A stretch of 64,000 nt of DNA from Cristatella mucedo (Eukaryota; Bryozoa; Phylactolaemata; Cristatellidae), in NCBI GenBank assembly GCA_009760855.2, contig WPIO01000102.1, positions 124,001-188,000 on the forward strand, in the 5' to 3' direction. Positions 57,829 to 64,000 of the stretch are shown here, piece after piece. A model generated the notes under the pieces. That model did not search any database, was not told the origin of the DNA, and saw nothing but the letters and a program-made list of their open reading frames with translations. The translations under genes were made by a program, and so were the position numbers. Every line of letters starts with the position of its first letter. The stretch's first letter is position 1.

Positions 57829-58675
57829 TGCCTGAATTGTGATGAGCTATGTTAAGCTATCTTCTGTGCGATTTATCATTTTGTTATAAAGATTTACGAT
57901 AAAATAATAGAAAAATTATTATTTATTATCAATTTGCCGCACGACACATGAACATTATTGCATATTTTTTAGATTTATTGCTGAAAAATGAAAAATTTTT
58001 GCATTATAGCTTCTATATGATGTGTTGTTATCCGGAAAATAAAATTATGAGCAAATTTAAAAATTTTCTGCTTACAAAAAAGTATATCAGCAATTATTGT
58101 GACGTACTTAATATACAAATTGATTTTTATGCGAGAATTAATGATTAATTATAGCTCTTGTGTCTTTAAAATTGCAACAAAAACTACGCCAATAGTAATA
58201 TACAGTCGATCAATAATAAAAAGTTATACATGATAAATTCTAAAAATATACTTTAAATCACATCCACAGCCCATTAACAATTAATACTACATTACCAGAT
58301 GATGGTTTTGCAATTTATCGTTTACAGTCTATTAATATATCTAAAATGTAAAGACACTAAATTTTCCCGAAGAGGCAAAAATAAAATTAAACTTTAATCT
58401 TTATTATCTCAACTAGAAATGCAATAAATACAAATAATAACCTTACATAATCAAGTTTTTTACACAAAGGCAGATTGTATAAAAAGTAACAATGCAAATA
58501 TTAATATTTCTGTTAAAAAACTACATAATATATGCAAAAAGTCATCATGACAAATTTCTTGATAAAATATTATATTAAGTAAAATGAAATTACAGCATGC
58601 CAATTGATATACTAAATCTATTTATTTATCATAAACAATAACAATGCACTTACTTCATTTTATTGGTTATTGTAT
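57829..58675. other. Gene-free stretch, 847 bp
   Basis: The longest empty region. Extremely A+T-rich. A 66-codon plus frame at 57948-58148 is hydrophobic/Asn-Lys-rich without family character and I do not call it. I found no DnaA-box cluster, tRNA or recognisable ncRNA core. Confidence 0.55.
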
Positions 58676-59449
58676 TTATTTGCCAGCAAGTGCAATTCGT
58701 GCCAAATTTAATACCTCAACAGGAGAAAGACTGTCAATTCTAAGAAAGGGATCAATCTTGCCGTGCAAAATATCGTAAATTTTACTATCTGCCTTTATGC
58801 CGTTTAATAAAGTTTTTCTTCTTTGTCCAAAGCCAACGGTACAGAGTTTTTGCATCATAAGATACTCGCTTTGCGATGGTATTTCTTTTTTGGGAATGGC
58901 AGAAAGAATCATAGATTCAACCTTTGGTTTTGGATTAAAATTATTTGGCGAGATGGTCATAACCGACTCAACATCGCACATTATTTGCATTAAAATTGAT
59001 ATTTTGCCATAATTTTTAGTGCTAGGCTTTGCGATAATTCTCTGGACAACTTCTTTTTGCAGCATAGTTAAAATCATAGATAGGCTGCCGATATTTTCCA
59101 TAATATTGAGCACAATTGTGGCACCAACATTATAGGGCAAATTGGCAACAAGGCAGCTTTTTTCTGGTGAAAGTGAACCTATATCGATTTTTGTGGCATC
59201 AGCACATTGCAGGCTAATTCTTGGATCGGCAAAATTATTGGCTATATAGCTTGCCATATCTGGGTCTTTTTCCAGTAAAATTAATTTTTTAACTCTATCT
59301 AGGGACAAAATTTCCTTAGTTAAAGCGCCCATTCCCGGCCCAATTTCAATCACACATCCCATATCATTTGGAATTTTCTCCGCCATAAATTTAGAAATAT
59401 GACTATTGATCAAAAAATGTTGACCAAATTGTTTTTTTGCCGTCTTCAC
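58676..59449 (-). CDS. rsmA: 16S rRNA dimethyladenosine transferase
   Basis: Also called KsgA; dimethylates A1518/A1519 of 16S rRNA late in 30S assembly. 257 residues with a GTG start (59447-59449). Marks: KKQFGQHFLINSHISKFMA, SAM motif CVIEIGPGMGALTKEIL, catalytic VANLPYNVGATIVLNIM and the C-terminal VGFGQRRKTLLNGIK. Stands alone between two empty regions. Confidence 0.97.
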   Translation of the reverse strand: MKTAKKQFGQHFLINSHISKFMAEKIPNDMGCVIEIGPGMGALTKEILSLDRVKKLILLEKDPDMASYIANNFADPRISLQCADATKIDIGSLSPEKSCLVANLPYNVGATIVLNIMENIGSLSMILTMLQKEVVQRIIAKPSTKNYGKISILMQIMCDVESVMTISPNNFNPKPKVESMILSAIPKKEIPSQSEYLMMQKLCTVGFGQRRKTLLNGIKADSKIYDILHGKIDPFLRIDSLSPVEVLNLARIALAGK

Positions 59450-59966
59450 TGATTTTGTGGTTTAGAAATATTATTCAATAACACCATTTAAATGCAATAA
59501 TCAGTTGAATTGATGTTGAGATTTAAAAAGCAAGAAAGGAAAAGCTATTTTATGCCTTGGAGTAAATTTACCGGCGGCGGAATGATATTATTTTTTATTT
59601 TGTATGTATTTGCTATGATATAAAGAATTTTATGACCATGGGATCATTGCTGTATCTTAAAAATAAATATAATTTTTTTAAAGTATGGCAATGTAGAAAA
59701 TTACAAAATTTGAAATTAGGTAGTGGAAAGGATGGTGTTGTTTGTAGCCAGAATGTCAGATAGATTGTTTGTTAATTTATTATTTAGCGCCAGGTAGCAA
59801 TTTTGTTAGGCTAGATATTTAAGCTTTAGCTGAGTCAAACTTACCATAAATTCAATCAACCTTAATCTTATTTTTCAAGATAATCAACAATAATTTTAGC
59901 CAACATAACAAAAGCTATGAAACTTGGGAATTAGAGAAGATGGAGGCGGTGTTTTTATTTTACACA
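59450..59966. other. Gene-free stretch, 517 bp
   Basis: Between rsmA and thrS. One tiny plus frame (59552-59623, 23 residues, hydrophobic end) is too short to support. No RNA gene seen. Confidence 0.5.
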
Positions 59967-61976
59967 CTAAACTCTAGCCAAAAGCTTAATAAATTCACCA
60001 ATCGTAACCTCTTTTTTAGTGCCATCTCTTAACCGCAAGCATATCTGTGTGCTTTCTAATTTTTGCCTTATATCTTCTGGCATTTTTACCGAAGAACCTG
60101 TGTTTTGCGTCAATTCTTGTTGTGTTAGAAATATTAAAGTTTCAGCCTCTCTGTCACCAATAAGCAAAACATAAGGAACCTTGGCATTTGCAAATTTCAG
60201 AACCTTTTTTGCAACAGTATCGCTGCCAATATCAACATCTAGCCTTACTGCAAGATTATTTTTTAACGTAAAAGCTAGAGCATTCACAATGGAATCATGT
60301 TTATTGGAAACGCCGCAAATGCCCAGCTGCACCGGCGCAAGCCAATTAGGAAAAGCACCGGCATAATGCTCTATTAAAACACCAATAAATCTTTCAATAG
60401 AGCCCAAAATAGCCCTATGCAGCATCACAGGATGGCGCTTACTGCCATCGCTTTCTATATATTCTGCACCCAATCTAGAAGGCAGAACAAAATCTACCTG
60501 CAATGTTCCGCACTGCCAATCTCTGCCAACCGCATCACGCAGTACAAACTCTAATTTAGGCCCATAAAAAGCACCCTCCCCTTTATTTAAAACATAATCT
60601 CTTCCGGTGGCTTTAATGGCCTCTAAAAGACATGATTCTGCCTTATCCCAAATTGCATCATCTCCGGCTCTTTTTTCTGGACGATCTGAAAATTTTATAA
60701 AGAAATCATGAAAACCAAAATCAGCATATACCTCGCTTAGTAGGCGGCAAAATTCTATTGTTTCTGAAGTTATTTGCTCTTCTGTGCAAAAAATATGAGC
60801 ATCATCTTGAGTAAAAGATCTCACTCGCATTATTCCGTGTAGGGCTCCAGATGGCTCGTATCTGTGACAGCAGCCAAATTCTGCCATACGAATTGGCAAA
60901 TCTCTATAGCTATGAAGACGATTGGAAAAAATTTGCACATGTCCAGGGCAATTCATTGGCTTTATTGCATATTCCGTTTCGTCTATGACGGAGGTAAACA
61001 TATTTTCTCTGAATTTTTCCCAGTGACCAGAATTTTCCCAAAGATTTCTACGCATTAATTGTGGCGTCTTTACTTCAAGATAGTTTTTGCTTAATTTTTC
61101 TCTAATATAAGACTGAATTGCTAAAAACAAACTATAGCCGTGCGGATGCCAAAAAACATCTCCAGCCGCTTCTTCCTGTTGATGAAAAAGTCCCATTTCT
61201 TTACCAATTTTTCTATGGTCTCTTTTCGCACTTTCTTTCAACATAAGTAAATAAGAATCCAGATCCTCCTTCGTTAGCCACGCAGTGCCATAAATTCTTT
61301 GCAATGAGGCATTTTTGCTGTCTCCACGCCAATAACTTCCAGAAACCTTCAGTAACTTAAAGTGCTTAACAAACCCCGTAGATGGAGCGTGAGGTCCTCT
61401 ACACAAATCTATAAAATCACCCTGCCTATAAAGACTAATTTCTTCCGACTCGGGCAGATCAGAAATAATTTCTGCCTTATAATTTTCCCCTAAATTCTTA
61501 AAAAAATCAATTGCCACATTTCTTTGCCAAATCTCCCGCTCTATTGCATATTTTTTATTGGAAATATCTTTCATTCTATCTTCCAATTTTTCCAAATCTC
61601 CCTCGTTAAAAGGAACATCGGAGGCGATATCGTAGTAAAAACCATTTTCAATAACAGGTCCAATGGTAATTTGCACCGCGGGGTATAGTTCTTTCACCGC
61701 CTGTGCAAGCAAGTGGGCGGCATCGTGCCTGATTATTTCAAGAGCATCATTATATTCTTCAGTGCAATTTTTATCATCAGATTTTACATCACTTGTAATG
61801 AATTTTACAGAACAATCATTATTCAGGAAGAAAGACATATCAACCAGCTTGCCATCAACTTTTGCGGCAAGGCATTTTTTTGCAAAGGCAGAAGAAATAC
61901 TTTCAGCTATAGCGATGCAGGTTGTTTCATTATCATATTTTCTAATGGCACCATCTGGAAAAGAAATAGAAATCAT
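59967..61976 (-). CDS. thrS: Threonyl-tRNA synthetase
   Basis: 669 residues from ATG 61974-61976 (MISISFPDGAIRKYD); the longer frame adds an implausible hydrophobic leader. Full bacterial layout: TGS domain (residues 1-62), editing domain with RHDAAHLLAQAVKEL and YRQGDFIDLCRGPHAPSTG, catalytic core with motif 2 AEFGCCHRYEPSGALHGIMR and zinc ligands in PMNCPGHVQIF, and the anticodon-binding domain near the end. It would charge the tRNA-Thr at 51465-51540 among others. Confidence 0.98.
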   Translation of the reverse strand: MISISFPDGAIRKYDNETTCIAIAESISSAFAKKCLAAKVDGKLVDMSFFLNNDCSVKFITSDVKSDDKNCTEEYNDALEIIRHDAAHLLAQAVKELYPAVQITIGPVIENGFYYDIASDVPFNEGDLEKLEDRMKDISNKKYAIEREIWQRNVAIDFFKNLGENYKAEIISDLPESEEISLYRQGDFIDLCRGPHAPSTGFVKHFKLLKVSGSYWRGDSKNASLQRIYGTAWLTKEDLDSYLLMLKESAKRDHRKIGKEMGLFHQQEEAAGDVFWHPHGYSLFLAIQSYIREKLSKNYLEVKTPQLMRRNLWENSGHWEKFRENMFTSVIDETEYAIKPMNCPGHVQIFSNRLHSYRDLPIRMAEFGCCHRYEPSGALHGIMRVRSFTQDDAHIFCTEEQITSETIEFCRLLSEVYADFGFHDFFIKFSDRPEKRAGDDAIWDKAESCLLEAIKATGRDYVLNKGEGAFYGPKLEFVLRDAVGRDWQCGTLQVDFVLPSRLGAEYIESDGSKRHPVMLHRAILGSIERFIGVLIEHYAGAFPNWLAPVQLGICGVSNKHDSIVNALAFTLKNNLAVRLDVDIGSDTVAKKVLKFANAKVPYVLLIGDREAETLIFLTQQELTQNTGSSVKMPEDIRQKLESTQICLRLRDGTKKEVTIGEFIKLLARV

Positions 61977-62240
61977 AGAATTATGAATAATAAATACGCA
62001 TAACTGCGAGCTAAAAACATGGCAAAATACCAAGATATTATTAAGCCCTGATGTTGATTTTTTAAAAAACAAGACCTTATTAAGGAATTATTTTTAACTC
62101 CAAAATGGGCAGATTTCTAATTGCGCAAAGCAATATTTGTAAAAAAGCACATGATAAAATTATTTAATCACCACAGCTCGCACCAGTGAGGTTTTGGCTA
62201 TATATGATAGGTCGAATTTGAATGATGTAGCAGCAACCCG

Positions 62241-62725
62241 TTGACCCAATTGGAACACGGAAAAGAGTCTCGCGCGTGGCTTTTTTGTGTTAATAATCTC
62301 AATCACAAAGAAGCTGAAATCAAAGAAAAATTATACACCGTGGCCAAAGCTTCTTCTAATTGGCACATTTTAAAGCAATCGTTAAATAATCTTATTATAA
62401 AAAATGTCAAAACAATCACAGAAGTCATAATTGCTTCCAATAAAATTGCTCCGGAAAACTTAATTTTAAAACTTCAGAATCCAGAACAATATATCGACCC
62501 GATAACAACTGCTTGATCGGTTTTTTGAGCAGAAATAACCCAGAAAATTTGGGTGACTATTTAAGTTATACAAATCACCTTCTGTCAACTTCTGGCTTTG
62601 CAAAATCTTATTCTGGGCTTTCGATGACATCTTTTGGTAAATTTATCACCTTTCAAATTGCCAGCAAATTGGGACTGGGAAAAGTTAGAAATCACATAGC
62701 ATCCCAGCAAACCGAGCAATCATGA
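62241..62725 (+). pseudogene. Split uncharacterised frame, probable gene remnant
   Basis: Two overlapping plus-strand frames (62241-62516 and 62513-62725) both begin at non-ATG starts. They could be halves of one degraded protein: first part LNHKEAEIKEKLYTVAKASS and PENLILKLQNPEQYID, second part MTSFGKFITFQIASKLGLGK. The upstream side of the first frame is closed by a stop with no start codon. I do not recognise the family. It overlaps the end of the truncated methyltransferase on the other strand by 41 bp. Confidence 0.4.
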
Positions 62726-63080
62726 GCTCATGATCTGATTTAGGCAGATGAAAAAGACACCACCACTCGACAATAGCATCAACCGTTTCATTGAACTCAA
62801 TAGTGCGAACATCATCATACAAACCACGCATTTTTGGGCATTTATTTTTAGCGATGTTCAGCAATTCTTGTGACCCATCAATGCCGGTAACAGAGAAATT
62901 TTTCTCAATAAAATAATTAGCGATAGGAAACCCAGATCCGCAACCAATATCAAGGATGTGAGATTTTTCAGGGATGTAATTTATTAATGCATCGAGGTAT
63001 TTTTGCTCAGTATTAAAAGAATCCCGCATTGTAACAAAACCCTCTGCAATATTATCATAAGATTTTCCTTGGTTGTTCAT
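62685..63080 (-). CDS. Class I SAM-dependent methyltransferase, truncated
   Basis: 131 residues. The N-terminal SAM-binding half is well preserved: SYDNIAEGFVTMRDSFNTEQ, motif I HILDIGCGSGFPIANYF, motif II VTGIDGSQELLNIAKN, and VDAIVEWWCLFHLPKSDHE. The protein stops just after IARFAGMLCDF, where relatives continue with about 60 further residues starting with a Pro-Gly-Gly turn and strands beta5-beta7. It is therefore probably an inactive remnant. It lies in a small scar with another broken frame. Confidence 0.7.
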   Translation of the reverse strand: MNNQGKSYDNIAEGFVTMRDSFNTEQKYLDALINYIPEKSHILDIGCGSGFPIANYFIEKNFSVTGIDGSQELLNIAKNKCPKMRGLYDDVRTIEFNETVDAIVEWWCLFHLPKSDHELMIARFAGMLCDF

Positions 63081-63328
63081 ATGTTAGGCTCCTAATTTAG
63101 AGTGCCCAACAGAAATCTAGCATTACCACAAGCATTAGCTTTGTGATGTTCGGCGATGATGATTTAAGCACTTTTTTCTCAAAATTAATTATTAAAAACT
63201 ATATGTGTATATAATATATGTTTTGGCCTAACAACAAACATTCAATATCGATAATTTATTCAGTTATTAAATGCCTTAAAAAAACAACTAAAAAATCAAT
63301 TATTATTTCGTGATAAAAAATTATCACA

Positions 63329-64000
63329 TTATAGCCTAATTAAAACACAGCCCCAAGTAAGTCCTGCTCCTACGGCCTCCATTATTATTAAAGAGCCATC
63401 TTTAACTAATCCTCTAGACTTGGCTTCCGCAATGGCCAGAGGTATAGATGCCGCTGAGGTATTTCCGTGAATATCTACAGTGGAAATTGCTTTTACCGGA
63501 TCTATTCCCAACCTTTCAATCACTGCCGATACTATTCTTTTATTGGCCTGATGTGGCACTATAAGATCAAGATCTGTTATGGAATAATTATTTTTATGCA
63601 ATATTGTTGATATCATCTCTTCCATTTTCACAACAGCATTTCTAAAAACCTCTCGGCCGTCCATTTCTATAAAACCAGAGACAGAAGAAGTTGCAACACC
63701 GCCGGTTGTTTGTAAAATTGTAGAAAGAGAACCATCGGAATAAAGCATGGAATCTATAATTCTAGGCTGTAGATGATTGTCTGTTTTCCGCTCCGCAGAA
63801 AGAAGCAATGCTCCCGCTCCATCGCCAAACAAAATGCAAGTAGACCTATCTTGCCAGTTAACAATTGAGGACATTTTATCGGCACCGACAATCAAAACAT
63901 TTTTGGCAGATTGAGTAAGGATAAATTTATCGCCAACAGATAACGCATATACAAAACCAGAGCAAGCAGCTTGCAGGTCGAAACATACTGCATTTTTTGC
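63329..64000 (-). CDS. fabH: 3-oxoacyl-ACP synthase III, N-terminus off the right edge
   Basis: Starts fatty-acid synthesis by condensing acetyl-CoA with malonyl-ACP. 223 C-terminal residues are visible; the frame is open to the right edge (about 100 residues missing). The catalytic triad can be read: Cys in FDLQAACSGFVYAL, His in LIVPHQANKRIVSAVI and Asn in DIHGNTSAASIPLAIAEAK. Also FGDGAGALLL and the end GAGLTWGCVLIRL. In many bacteria plsX lies upstream, which would be beyond the edge. Confidence 0.97.
   Translation of the reverse strand, partial: AKNAVCFDLQAACSGFVYALSVGDKFILTQSAKNVLIVGADKMSSIVNWQDRSTCILFGDGAGALLLSAERKTDNHLQPRIIDSMLYSDGSLSTILQTTGGVATSSVSGFIEMDGREVFRNAVVKMEEMISTILHKNNYSITDLDLIVPHQANKRIVSAVIERLGIDPVKAISTVDIHGNTSAASIPLAIAEAKSRGLVKDGSLIIMEAVGAGLTWGCVLIRL

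Noticed and set aside
57948..58148. 66-codon plus-strand frame in the 847-bp gap after pccA
   Set aside because: AT-driven composition, no ribosome-binding site, no family pattern; stops surround it in the other frames.
57829..58675. Possible replication origin in the longest A+T-rich gap
   Set aside because: No cluster of DnaA boxes and no neighbouring origin genes were seen.
59552..59623. 23-residue hydrophobic frame starting MPWSKFTGGG
   Set aside because: Too short, no context and no family; the resemblance to the HflK start is not enough.

Overview
The window reads as one chromosome segment of an AT-rich, host-associated alphaproteobacterium, most likely Rickettsiales- or Holosporales-like. 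I base this on the strong A+T bias, the tRNA-Trp/secE/nusG/rplKAJL/rpoB order, ProP-type transporters, PccA, single-copy housekeeping genes in short clusters with long gene-free gaps, and many decaying genes. No rRNA operon is present, so I do not name a genus. Almost no start codon is preceded by a Shine-Dalgarno purine run.

Layout: 1-6560 is the transcription/translation cluster (partial rpoB, rplL, rplJ, rplA, rplK, nusG, secE, tRNA-Trp), all on the minus strand. 6.7-13.4 kb holds a lipoprotein candidate, an MHS-family transporter, rpmH, a RodZ-like gene, an unknown gene, pepP and lipB. 13.5-14.3 kb is an IS1-family remnant. 14.4-24 kb has a methyltransferase, ctpA, rpoH, an outer-membrane barrel, an unknown Ser/Thr-rich protein behind a perfect consensus promoter, an ABC exporter, sodB (possibly exported) and mltG. 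24-36 kb is housekeeping: ftsH, bamE-qor-prmC, pdhC-cyt b561-trpS, a SAM hydrolase-like gene with ychF, and obg. 36-49 kb has a CCA-adding/poly(A) polymerase family gene, groESL, a bactofilin/M23 peptidase pair, a divergent prepilin peptidase, a candidate displaced rnpA, mreC, glyQ, lipA and rsmH.

49.3-55.9 kb is the most unusual part. A 6-kb island sits between two inverted copies (about 285 bp) of the 5' end of pccA. It carries a minus-strand gene broken at repeated A7 slippery sites, a tRNA-Thr(CGU) with encoded CCA, two acetyltransferase-type pseudogenes, and an unknown 463-residue protein next to a decayed paralogue sharing a 208-bp direct repeat. The intact pccA follows, then rsmA (ksgA), thrS, a small scar with a split gene and a truncated methyltransferase, and partial fabH at the right edge.

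Functional links: LipB and LipA supply lipoate for the PDH E2 subunit. MltG, the RodZ-like protein, M23 peptidase, bactofilin and MreC point to retained peptidoglycan and cell-shape control. RpoH with GroESL, FtsH and CtpA form a protein-quality set. The CCA-adding enzyme is needed because tRNA-Trp lacks an encoded CCA.
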